This document shows positions 26,689 through 34,109 of a stretch of DNA of 64,000 bases, in pieces (positions within the stretch are counted from its first letter, which is position 1; each line of letters opens with the position of its first letter). Origin of the DNA: Lachnospiraceae bacterium (lineage in GTDB: Bacteria; Bacillota; Clostridia; Lachnospirales; Lachnospiraceae); NCBI GenBank assembly GCA_021205755.1, contig JAJPWX010000003.1:26411-90410 (forward strand). Reading direction: 5' to 3'. The position numbers and the translations under genes were made by a program. Under the pieces are notes generated by a model. That model searched no databases, was not told the origin of the DNA, and saw only the letters and a program-made list of their open reading frames with translations.

Positions 26689-27399
26689 TTATTGATCCCT
26701 GTAGAGACGAGAAAACAGCCAAGCGTCATAATCTGCCCGGATTCCCACCTTTCCCCGGCGTGGAAAGTCGAGCCGCATTCCATTGTCCATCAAGCAGTAG
26801 TCGGCACTCATCTGCCGGATGTGTTCCATATTGGCAATCGTTCCCCGGCTCAGCCGCAGAAAGTTCTTATCGAGCTTGTCTTCGAGCTCCTGAAGGGGCG
26901 ACCGAACCTGAATGGTACGGTTGTTTGTCAAATAGATTTCCTTATTATGTCTGGCGCTGAGAATGCAGATGATTTCATCCAGATACATCGTCACGTTGTC
27001 TCTGCCAATAGTGAGGGACAATAAGGGACGGAGCTTCGAGCGCAGCCGCTGCAAGCGCTGAAACGCCTCTGCCACCCCATCTGCGGTAATCGGTTTTACC
27101 AGATAGTGAAGCGCATTCAGGGAATAAGCGTCTACCGCGAAATCAAGGCTGCAGGTGATAAACACAATGCCTGTCTGCGGAGACAGTTTTTGAATTTTGC
27201 GCGCGATATCGATACCGCTCTCGCCGGGAAGGTAGATATCCAAAAATACAATGTCAAAAACAGGCGGCTCCTGCACTGCTTCAAGCAGTTCTGCACCATT
27301 GGTAAAACACTCTGCGCATGCTCTCGGATCAAACTCTCCCAGAGCACTGGTAAACAGAGCCTGTGACCGTCTGCTGTCGTCGCAGATAGCAATTCGCAT
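26689..27399 (-). CDS. LytTR-family response regulator of the pilus island
   Basis: A 236-aa two-component regulator. The receiver (1-120) has the acidic pair ICDD and the phosphoacceptor Asp54 in VFLDIYLPG, plus ITCSLDF and LVKPI near the switch residues. From about 135 it is a LytTR DNA-binding domain: IICILSARHNKEIYLTNN and LDKNFLRLSRGTIANMEHI are its hallmarks. It is expressed toward the pilin genes on the same strand. The start at 27399 has a G9 tract (27410-27418) in place of a normal Shine-Dalgarno. LytTR-like repeats lie both in front of its own promoter and in front of the pilus promoter, pointing to auto- and target regulation. No histidine kinase is encoded nearby. Confidence 0.92.
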   Translation of the reverse strand: MRIAICDDSRRSQALFTSALGEFDPRACAECFTNGAELLEAVQEPPVFDIVFLDIYLPGESGIDIARKIQKLSPQTGIVFITCSLDFAVDAYSLNALHYLVKPITADGVAEAFQRLQRLRSKLRPLLSLTIGRDNVTMYLDEIICILSARHNKEIYLTNNRTIQVRSPLQELEDKLDKNFLRLSRGTIANMEHIRQMSADYCLMDNGMRLDFPRRGKVGIRADYDAWLFSRLYRDQ

Positions 27400-27409
27400 C
27401 TCACCAGTA

Positions 27410-27418
27410 CCCCCCCCC
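27410..27418. repeat. C9/G9 homopolymer in the regulator leader
   Basis: Nine C on the plus strand give GAG9-like sequence about 10 nt before the regulator ATG. It probably forms the ribosome binding site, so a change in length would change the strength or spacing of translation initiation. Confidence 0.7.
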
Positions 27419-27433
27419 TCGTTAAAAAACTTA

Positions 27434-27502
27434 TTAGTGTTATTTTAACACTAAATTGATACATCCGATATACCATTCGTGCCGTATTTCTGCACCATTC
27501 GT
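27434..27502 (-). promoter_or_regulatory. Regulator promoter with LytTR-type repeats and a palindrome
   Basis: Two identical 9-mers ACCATTCGT (27472-27480 and 27494-27502, plus strand) are 22 bp apart. Next to them on the minus strand a possible -35 (ATATCG, 27466-27471) and -10 TAAAAT (27442-27447) repeat the pilus promoter geometry: repeat edge to -10 is 24 bp here, 23 bp there. A perfect 9-bp inverted repeat TTAGTGTTA-TTT-TAACACTAA (27434-27454) covers the -10 and may be an operator. Confidence 0.6.
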
Positions 27503-27521
27503 ACCTTGATTTTTATGGCAA

Positions 27522-27548
27522 AAAAGACAGCCGGTACGGCTGCCTTTT
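27522..27548 (-). terminator. Terminator of AAA-ATPase paralog 2
   Basis: AAAAGGCAGCCG and CGGCTGTCTTTT form a long stem with a 3-nt loop, and the minus strand continues in TTTTTT. It isolates the regulator promoter from the ATPase transcript. Confidence 0.75.
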
Positions 27549-27642
27549 CCTTCGCGCTTTTATGGGCCTTCTATTTTATCCGAAATCATATGTCAAGAAC
27601 ATTTCCACTTCTGACAAATCGCCAGGCGACCAGCCCGGATCG

Positions 27643-29253
27643 TTACAAAACTTCTATTTTGCACCGATGTACTTTCTCTTTCCGATTGTACCCAATGCCA
27701 ACCAGAATAATCCTCCCGGTCGTCTTGGGCTGTTCCCCCAGTTTTCCCCGGAACTTCAAAGCATAATTCTTGTCTTTGATTTGCTGCAGCGCTGTTTCCG
27801 GGGAATCATCTACTTTCAATTCAATGATAATCCCATCATCTGAACGATTATAAGGATAAAAAATATAATCCACATATCCGGTTCCGGCCTGATCTTCGCG
27901 TTCCATATTGTATTTATTTCTTGCAGCAATATAGGCAAGCTTCACACTGCCAGATAATTCCGCTTCGTCATTGTATGCTTTAAGCGGTGATTCTGTCGTG
28001 TGTACAATAGCCAGCACTTTTCCGACGGTTTCTTCATCTCCGTCATATGTCGCCTGCAGAATGCGCGAAGATTCTCTTTCCAGTTCGCGCATATAGCTGT
28101 ACTTTGGTTCTGTCCGTATAATCCGGTCAAATTCCTGTTCGAGTTCTTTGTTCGGAATACGCACGCAGCCATTATTATAATTCAAATATCCATACACAGT
28201 CATCACAGACAAAATTTCGTCCCTGTACGTTAACTTTGTCGCCGTCGAAGCATATTCTGAAAGATCTGCCTCAACCGGCTCTCCCGCTGCAAGGAGCATC
28301 ACCGCATCTCTTACGCCGTCAACATCGTCCAGCACATAATCCTTCAGCTCGTCATATTCACCAGCCTTTGCCCAGTAACTGTTCAGCGCATTTCGCGTGA
28401 GGGCACGCACTACTGAATTCGGGTTATAGATACTGCCGCCGTTTTCTCTCTGATACCCATCGTACCAGTCTGCCAGGTCTTCCCTTGAAAATCCTGGTGT
28501 GACCCAGCTCTTCAAATAGCGTTGATATAATTCATCCACCTCTTCCCCGGTAAATCCAAAATACTCATCGTACATATCACTATTTGCCATATTATATTCA
28601 TCAAAATGATTCATTGTATCACTGGCAGAATATTTCTTGATCGGAAGGACACCCGTCAGATAGGTCATCTCAACATATGCCATTCCTTTCGTCATTCCTC
28701 CAAGAAATGCGGTAAATTTTCCTCTGTCCGATTCCGTAAAATAATCTTTATGAAATACATAGTCCCACTCATCAAATACCATCAGAAACTTTTCATTATT
28801 ATGTGTCAGTGAAATGGTACGTAAAACAGCCCCCATAGAATCCTCTTCATCAATTTCCACATCCGGGTATGCCTTTTTCAAATCACGCATCAGTCGTTTT
28901 TTTATAGTCGTAATATATTGTTTATAAGATTCACATTCTTCCACTGCCCTGCTAAAATCAATATAAATCAGATTATGCTGATTCATATGTTTCCTATAAT
29001 TCTTTTCTCTTGCAATCTTAAGATGAGAAAAGATTTCTGTACCGTCTATTCCCTTGCCAAAAAATGAACCAATCATCGCGGCCATCACCGACTTTCCAAA
29101 CCGTCTCGGCCTTGTAACAGAAAGATAACTGCCCTGCTGCTCCACAAGCGGGATTAATTCTTTCAGGAACCCCGTCTTATCCACAAAATATGGCTTTACC
29201 GTCTCTCTTTTGTAAATATCAATGATGTCTTCCGGATTCAGATAGTATCCCAT
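27643..29253 (-). CDS. AAA-ATPase-like / PD-(D/E)XK nuclease domain protein, paralog 2
   Basis: A 536-aa paralog of the 5382-6992 gene, of the same length and strand, and clearly diverged (roughly 40-45% identical by eye). Walker A TRPRRFGKS is at about residues 46-54, Walker B FLMVFDEWD near 173-181, a conserved MTYLTGVLPIKKYS sensor-like stretch follows, and the nuclease core GYVDYIFYP and GIIIELKVD lies near residues 455-480. The ATG at 29253 is preceded by a GGGGGGTGAG ribosome site. It has its own terminator and lies just outside the LytTR regulator, so together with paralog 1 it brackets the pilus island. Function is unknown. Confidence 0.85.
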   Translation of the reverse strand: MGYYLNPEDIIDIYKRETVKPYFVDKTGFLKELIPLVEQQGSYLSVTRPRRFGKSVMAAMIGSFFGKGIDGTEIFSHLKIAREKNYRKHMNQHNLIYIDFSRAVEECESYKQYITTIKKRLMRDLKKAYPDVEIDEEDSMGAVLRTISLTHNNEKFLMVFDEWDYVFHKDYFTESDRGKFTAFLGGMTKGMAYVEMTYLTGVLPIKKYSASDTMNHFDEYNMANSDMYDEYFGFTGEEVDELYQRYLKSWVTPGFSREDLADWYDGYQRENGGSIYNPNSVVRALTRNALNSYWAKAGEYDELKDYVLDDVDGVRDAVMLLAAGEPVEADLSEYASTATKLTYRDEILSVMTVYGYLNYNNGCVRIPNKELEQEFDRIIRTEPKYSYMRELERESSRILQATYDGDEETVGKVLAIVHTTESPLKAYNDEAELSGSVKLAYIAARNKYNMEREDQAGTGYVDYIFYPYNRSDDGIIIELKVDDSPETALQQIKDKNYALKFRGKLGEQPKTTGRIILVGIGYNRKEKVHRCKIEVL

Positions 29254-29496
29254 TCTTCGCTCACCCCCCTGGTTTTTGCATTTTCGATTCCTGGCTTTCA
29301 GCTATTGCATGAAGAAAGGTACATGTGTATATGATATAGCACTTTGGATTGTTTGTCAATCGAGCGCAGGAAACGAGATGACCGCAGAATTACAGCAAAA
29401 TTGCCGGATTTCCGGTGACTTTCCCCTTTCCAGAGCATATTTTATTACAGGCGGATAGACGCTCCGCCGCAATGATGTGAATCAGGAGGTGTATCG

Positions 29497-30462
29497 GTGA
29501 AGCCGTTACTGGAACTAAATCACGTAAGCTATGCATACCACAGCAAAAATGGCGAGACGGCCGCCCTGTCCGATCTCTCGTTTCAGGTATTTCCCGGAGA
29601 ATTTATTGCTGTCATAGGGCCGAGCGGCTGTGGCAAATCCACGCTGCTCTCTTTAATTTCCGGGCTGCTTCTCCCCGAGAGCGGAACGATTTTATATACG
29701 CAGAGGCACGCAAAGGAATTCTCCGGCCATCGCCGGACGCGCCTTGCACGGACGGACAGAAGACAAAATGAGCTGCTTCTGTCCGATCAGACGAACAGAA
29801 ACAGCATCGGATACATGCTGCAAAAAGACCATCTTTTTGAGTGGAGGACGATTTACCGGAATATCCTGCTTGGGCTTGAAATTCAGCACCGCCTGGATGA
29901 AAATGCACGCGCACGCGTAGATAAAATGCTAAAGGATTACGGACTGGAGCCGTTCCGTGACGCCAGACCCAGCGAGCTTTCTGGCGGCATGCGTCAGCGG
30001 GCGGCGCTAATCCGTACCCTGGCGCCAGACCCGGAGCTGCTCCTGCTGGATGAACCGTTCTCCGCGCTTGATTACCAGACAAGGCTGGCCGTCTGTGACG
30101 ATGTCGCCGCGATTCTGCGCAGAGAGAGAAAAACGGCGCTTCTGGTCACGCATGATCTTTCGGAGGCGATCAGCATGGCTGACCGCATTCTCGTCCTGAC
30201 AAAGCGTCCTGCCCGAATTCGGACGATTCTGACCATCCGGTTTATACGGGAAGAACCAGACGGAAATCCATCCGGGAGGTCTCCGCTTGAGCAGGAGAAT
30301 CCGGATCAGACTCCATCCGGGACGCCCCCGTTTGAAGGAAAGGCTTCCGATAAAAGTCCATCACGGCTGACCCCATTTGAGCGGCGCGGCGAACCGGAGT
30401 TTCAGGAATACTTTCATTATCTCTGGAAGGAGCTGAACGCTGATGAACAGAACCTGCAATAA
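29497..30462 (+). CDS. ABC transporter ATPase, nitrate/sulfonate/taurine type
   Basis: A 321-aa ATP-binding subunit of the SsuB/TauB-like group. Walker A is GPSGCGKST (about 43-51), the signature LSGGMRQRAAL follows, Walker B is LLLLDEPFSALD, and the H-loop is LLVTHDLSEA. The start is GTG 29497 with AGGAGG 7 nt upstream. Two features are unusual: an extra 30-residue polar insert between Walker A and the Q-loop (HAKEFSGHRRTRLARTDRRQ), and a 45-residue insert near the C-terminus made of three 15-aa repeats. It overlaps the permease gene by 20 bp, so the two are translationally coupled. No binding-protein gene is adjacent, so the substrate is open. Confidence 0.88.
   Translation: MKPLLELNHVSYAYHSKNGETAALSDLSFQVFPGEFIAVIGPSGCGKSTLLSLISGLLLPESGTILYTQRHAKEFSGHRRTRLARTDRRQNELLLSDQTNRNSIGYMLQKDHLFEWRTIYRNILLGLEIQHRLDENARARVDKMLKDYGLEPFRDARPSELSGGMRQRAALIRTLAPDPELLLLDEPFSALDYQTRLAVCDDVAAILRRERKTALLVTHDLSEAISMADRILVLTKRPARIRTILTIRFIREEPDGNPSGRSPLEQENPDQTPSGTPPFEGKASDKSPSRLTPFERRGEPEFQEYFHYLWKELNADEQNLQ
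30256..30390 (+). repeat. Three 45-bp tandem repeats in the ABC ATPase C-terminus
   Basis: Three in-frame 45-bp units encode PDGNPSGRSPLEQEN, PDQTPSGTPPFEGKA and SDKSPSRLTPFERRG. They form a Pro/Ser-rich linker absent from typical family members. Confidence 0.75.
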
Positions 30463-31279
30463 TGAAGAAAAAAACAAGCCCCTGACTCTCTCCCAGCAGG
30501 ATTACCTGAAAGGCTTAAGACGGCAGCAGAACCGGATCCGGGCGATCCGGATTTTGATTTTTGTGCTTTTTCTGCTGCTGTGGGAGACGGCAGTCCGAGC
30601 CGGATGGATCGACGGGTTTATTTTCAGCAGCCCCTCACGAATAGTGAAAACGTTTCTGACTATGTGGAACGACGGAACAATTCTTGCCCATACGGGAATT
30701 ACACTGGCCGAAACGCTGATCAGCTTCGCGCTGGTCGTCCTGCTTGGCGTTGGCTGCGCAGTTCTGCTCTGGTACAGCAATACCCTGTCCGAAATCCTCG
30801 AACCATATTTCGTTATCCTGAACAGCCTGCCGAAATCCGCCCTGGCGCCGCTGCTGATTGTCTGGCTCGGCGCAAACCTCAAATCCATCGTCGTCTCCGG
30901 CATTTCGGTAGCGCTCTTTGGGACGATTCTGAACCTGTATACCGGATTCCGGGAAATGGATCCGGATAAAATCAAGCTGATCTACACGCTTCAGGGCACG
31001 AAAAAGGATGTCCTGCTCAAAGTCATCCTTCCCGGCACCCTCCCGCTGCTGATCAGTGTAATGAAGGTCAATATCGGCCTCTGTCTCGTCGGCGTCGTCA
31101 TCGGTGAATTCATCGGAGCCAGGGAAGGGCTCGGCTACCTGATCATCTACGGAAGCCAGGTATTCAAGCTGGACTGGGTCATCCTGTCGATTGTCATTCT
31201 ATGTGCGATCGCGATGCTGCTTTACGCGGTTCTGAATCTGCTTGAAAAGAAATGTATGCGACAGAGGCTTTCCCGGTAA
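30443..31279 (+). CDS. ABC transporter permease, nitrate/sulfonate/taurine type
   Basis: A 278-aa inner-membrane permease of the SsuC/TauC type. After a charged N-terminus (about 1-33) come about six TM helices (first FVLFLLLWETAVRAGW) and the coupling segment 'YTLQGTKKDVLLKVILPGTLP', the EAA-loop equivalent, followed by 'GLCLVGVVIGEFIGAREGLGYLI', which is diagnostic for the family. ATG 30443 overlaps the end of the ATPase gene. A hairpin at 31317-31347 follows the stop. With the ATPase it should import a small anion, sulfonate or pyrimidine-like compound; the missing binding protein must be encoded elsewhere or off window. Confidence 0.88.
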   Translation: MNRTCNNEEKNKPLTLSQQDYLKGLRRQQNRIRAIRILIFVLFLLLWETAVRAGWIDGFIFSSPSRIVKTFLTMWNDGTILAHTGITLAETLISFALVVLLGVGCAVLLWYSNTLSEILEPYFVILNSLPKSALAPLLIVWLGANLKSIVVSGISVALFGTILNLYTGFREMDPDKIKLIYTLQGTKKDVLLKVILPGTLPLLISVMKVNIGLCLVGVVIGEFIGAREGLGYLIIYGSQVFKLDWVILSIVILCAIAMLLYAVLNLLEKKCMRQRLSR

Positions 31280-31316
31280 AATCCGATTGTCATGTCTCTA
31301 TGCCTGAAACGAAAAG

Positions 31317-31347
31317 CGGGGAAGCTTCCGGAAAGAAAGCTTCCCCG
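31317..31347 (+). terminator. Hairpin after the ABC permease gene
   Basis: CGGGGAAGCTT and AAGCTTCCCCG form a perfect 11-bp stem; the following tract is only weakly T-rich. Confidence 0.55.
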
Positions 31348-31383
31348 TTCCATTCTTCGAATCGCTGACAAGCGAAAAACGTC

Positions 31384-31550
31384 AAATTGTTGTTTCGACA
31401 ATTTCTCGTCCGTTATAAATTGTCGTTTTGACAATTTTTTATCAAACTTTTTTTATTTTTTTATAAAAAAGTGCTTGCATTCTGAGAAAAAGTGTGCTAT
31501 TTTCATATCAAGATTTTTGAAACAAAAGTTTTTAAATTGTTGTTTTAAAA
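31384..31550 (+). promoter_or_regulatory. PTS cluster promoter region with repeated AAATTGT operators
   Basis: Two palindromic sites, AAATTGT-N7-ACAATTT (31384-31404) and AAATTGTC-N5-GACAATTT (31417-31437), and a third half-site AAATTGTTG (31534-31542) flank a promoter TTGCAT (31475-31480), 17 bp, TATTTT (31498-31503). A second candidate -35 TTGACA overlaps site 2. The spacing fits repression by looping, probably by the DeoR protein at 34110; the pairing is inferred. Confidence 0.55.
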
Positions 31551-31565
31551 GTAAGGAGGGTTGTC

Positions 31566-32498
31566 ATGATTTACACGGTTACCTTAAACCCGGCGCTGGA
31601 CAAGACGGTCGAGATCCCCTCTCTGAAGCTGGATACGGTGAACCGCATCGTGAAGATGCGCACGGATCCCGGCGGGAAGGGCATCAACGTCTCGAAGGTG
31701 ATCCAGAAGCTCGGCGGGACAAGCGTTGCCACCGGAGTCCTCGGCGGGCACACCGGACAGTCGATCCAGAGTTCACTCACCCAGATGGGACTTGAGACCG
31801 ATTTCACTTTCGTGGATGGAGAAACGCGCACGAATCTGAAGATCATTGATCCGGTAGAACACACAAACACCGACATCAATGAACCCGGTGTGATCGTCTC
31901 AGAGGAAGTTCTGGATGAGATGCTGCAGCGGCTGCTTGAGCGGATCACGCCGGATGCGATTGTCGTGATCTCAGGGAGTATGCCAAAGGGTTCTCCCGCG
32001 GATACCTATTTTACCTGGACAAAAGCCATCTCAGGAAAAGGCGCAAAGGTCTTCCTCGACGCGGACGGCGATCTGCTGAAAGCGGGATTAAACGCATCCC
32101 CGTATCTGATCAAGCCAAATGACCGCGAGCTCTCAGAGCTGATTGGTACTCCTCTCTCCAGCCCGAGAGAGCTTGCAAAAGCGGCGCGGGAGCTGATGGT
32201 GCAATACGGGATACAGAAAATCGTCGTATCCATGGGCGGTGCAGGAGCACTATATGTGACCGCGGATGAGACCATCTACGCGGAAGGCCTGCGCGTACCG
32301 GTCGGCAGCACAGTTGGCGCCGGAGACAGCGTGGTCGCAGCTCTCGCCGTGGCGGAGGAGCGCGGACTTGGCCTGGCGGATGCGGTTTGTCTCTCCACCG
32401 CGACCGGAGCCGCTAATGTGATGTGCAGCGGAACACAGGCAGCAGAGTACAGCGTTATCAAGGAGCTGATACCGAAAGTGGTCTATCACTGTCTATAG
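31566..32498 (+). CDS. 1-phosphofructokinase / tagatose-6-phosphate kinase family (PfkB)
   Basis: A 310-aa hexose-phosphate kinase of the PfkB (ribokinase) superfamily, FruK/LacC branch. Signatures are the N-terminal 'YTVTLNPALDKTV', PfkB motif 1 'GGKGINVSKVIQKLGG', and motif 2 'VGAGDSVVAALAVA' with the catalytic base Asp in GAGD. Length is as usual for FruK. ATG 31566 has AAGGAGG. It is the first gene of the PTS cluster, behind the AAATTGT operators. Depending on what the PTS imports it would phosphorylate fructose-1-phosphate or tagatose-6-phosphate to the bisphosphate; sequence alone does not decide. Confidence 0.88.
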   Translation: MIYTVTLNPALDKTVEIPSLKLDTVNRIVKMRTDPGGKGINVSKVIQKLGGTSVATGVLGGHTGQSIQSSLTQMGLETDFTFVDGETRTNLKIIDPVEHTNTDINEPGVIVSEEVLDEMLQRLLERITPDAIVVISGSMPKGSPADTYFTWTKAISGKGAKVFLDADGDLLKAGLNASPYLIKPNDRELSELIGTPLSSPRELAKAARELMVQYGIQKIVVSMGGAGALYVTADETIYAEGLRVPVGSTVGAGDSVVAALAVAEERGLGLADAVCLSTATGAANVMCSGTQAAEYSVIKELIPKVVYHCL

Positions 32499-32630
32499 TT
32501 CCTCATTTCACGGCTCGCATAGCCATACGACAGAAAATCCTCTCTGTCGAAAAAAACGGTAACGTGAATTGTTATAGTAACAGTTGCAATCCCTGTAAAT
32601 TTTCATTATTATAAGAAAGGAGTTTTTGTT

Positions 32631-33899
32631 ATGAAAGCAAGAGGCGTAAGGCTTCACGCGGCAAACGACCTGAGACTGGAGGAGTTCGAGCTTCCGGAGA
32701 TCACGGACGACGAGATTCTGGTCCGGGTTGTTTCAGACAGCATCTGCATGTCGACCTACAAATGCGCGATTTTGGGTACCGCGCACAAGCGTGTCCACGA
32801 GGATGTGGCGGAGCATCCGGCGATTATGGGACATGAATTTGCCGGCGATATCGTAAAGGTCGGCAAAAATCATCAGGATCAGTTCCAGCCAGGCATGAAA
32901 TTTACCTTGCAGCCGGCACTGAACTACAAGGGCACCATGTGGAGCCCGGGATATTCCTATGAGTTCTTTGGCGGGGATACTACCTACTGCGTCATTCCTG
33001 CGGAGGTCATGGAGCTTGGCTGCCTGCTGGAGTACAAAGGACGCGCATATTATGAAGCGTCCCTCGCAGAGCCAATGTCCTGCAGCATCGGCGCGTTCAA
33101 CGCCGCTTACCACACACAGATGGGCGTTTACACACATTTTATGGGCATCAAAGAAGGCGGGAAGCTGGCCATCATGGCCGGTGCCGGTCCGATGGGACTT
33201 GGCGCGCTGACCTACGCACTGCACCGCGATGTACGTCCTTCCATGATCGTCGTCACGGACCTGAACCAGGATCGCCTGGATCGCGCCGCTTCTCTTTTCC
33301 CGCCCGCAGAGGCGGCAAAGGACGGCATTGACCTGCGTTTTGTAAACACAGGAAACTATGAGGATCCCGTTGCGGAGCTTCGCCGCATTTCCGGCGGCAC
33401 TGGCTTTGACGATGTGCTCTGCTACGCACCGGTTGCTTCTGTGATTACACAAAGCAGTGCGATTCTTGGACGCGACGGCTGCCTGAACTTCTTTGCAGGG
33501 CCGACAGACAAGCAGTTTTCCGCCTCAATGAATTTTTATGATGTACATTACAACTCAACCCATGTCATGGGAACCACCGGCGGCAATACCGACGACATGA
33601 TCGAATCCCTGCGCCTGACCGCGGAAGGCCGTATCAACCCGGCCGTTATGGTGACACACATCGGCGGACTGGACGCGGCGGCGGAGACGACCCTGAATCT
33701 GCCGAAGATTCCAGGCGGCAAGAAGCTGATCTACACGCACCTGACCATGCCGCTGACCGCGCTGACGGACCTGCGCGCCAAAGGGGAAGCGGAGCATGAC
33801 GCCAGATTTACCGCCCTGGCAGATATCGTCGACGCGAACAACGGGCTCTGGTGCCCGGACGCGGAGGAATATCTGCTGGCGAATTTTATAACCGAATAA
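32631..33899 (+). CDS. Zinc-type medium-chain dehydrogenase, L-sorbose-1-phosphate reductase-like
   Basis: A 422-aa alcohol dehydrogenase family protein. The GroES-like part has 'MGHEFAGDIVKVG', close to the GHExxG zinc/structure motif, and the nucleotide-binding part has 'IMAGAGPMGLGALTYAL'. The opening 'LRLEEFELPEITDDEILVRVVSDSICMSTYK' and the overall length resemble SorE, which reduces L-sorbose-1-phosphate to glucitol-6-phosphate. The cluster context (PTS, PfkB kinase, DeoR) supports a phosphorylated polyol or ketose substrate. ATG 32631 has AAAGGAG. The gap from the kinase gene is 132 bp with a small CGACAG/CTGTCG hairpin and no strong terminator, so it is probably one operon. Confidence 0.8.
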   Translation: MKARGVRLHAANDLRLEEFELPEITDDEILVRVVSDSICMSTYKCAILGTAHKRVHEDVAEHPAIMGHEFAGDIVKVGKNHQDQFQPGMKFTLQPALNYKGTMWSPGYSYEFFGGDTTYCVIPAEVMELGCLLEYKGRAYYEASLAEPMSCSIGAFNAAYHTQMGVYTHFMGIKEGGKLAIMAGAGPMGLGALTYALHRDVRPSMIVVTDLNQDRLDRAASLFPPAEAAKDGIDLRFVNTGNYEDPVAELRRISGGTGFDDVLCYAPVASVITQSSAILGRDGCLNFFAGPTDKQFSASMNFYDVHYNSTHVMGTTGGNTDDMIESLRLTAEGRINPAVMVTHIGGLDAAAETTLNLPKIPGGKKLIYTHLTMPLTALTDLRAKGEAEHDARFTALADIVDANNGLWCPDAEEYLLANFITE

Positions 33900-33989
33900 A
33901 GTGTGCTGAAACGCATTCTTTCACAATTTGTTTTTCTCTTATTTTCTCTGTCCAGGCACACTTTACGTCCGCAAATTGTATTTTTGCGG
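33898..33989 (+). other. Stem-loops after the dehydrogenase gene
   Basis: AAAGTGTGC (33898-33906) can pair with GCACACTTT (33956-33964), and CCGCAAA-N7-TTTGCGG (33969-33989) follows and includes another AAATTGT. Neither is followed by a good T-run; they may limit read-through or hold a regulator site. Confidence 0.35.
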
Positions 33990-34028
33990 CAGGCGTTTGC
34001 TGCTGATTCTTCTTTTAGCACAAACGTG

Positions 34029-34059
34029 GCAGAGCCTGTATTTTGAAAAAAGGCTCTGC
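34029..34059 (+). promoter_or_regulatory. Leader hairpin before the DeoR gene
   Basis: GCAGAGCCT (34029-34037) and AGGCTCTGC (34051-34059) form a perfect 9-bp stem about 50 nt upstream of the regulator start. It lacks a T-run, so mRNA stabilisation or a regulator site is likelier than termination. Confidence 0.4.
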
Positions 34060-34109
34060 AGGCTGCCAGCCGATACAGCAGGAGAGATGAATACAGGAGG
34101 AAACAAAAA

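Noticed and set aside
29254..29496. Gene or RNA in the gap before the ABC ATPase
   Set aside because: Only a 60-codon ORF without a ribosome site; nothing recognisable apart from the AGGAGG of the ATPase gene.
32528..32549. Terminator between the kinase and dehydrogenase genes
   Set aside because: The CGACAG/CTGTCG stem is short and followed by A rather than T on the plus strand.
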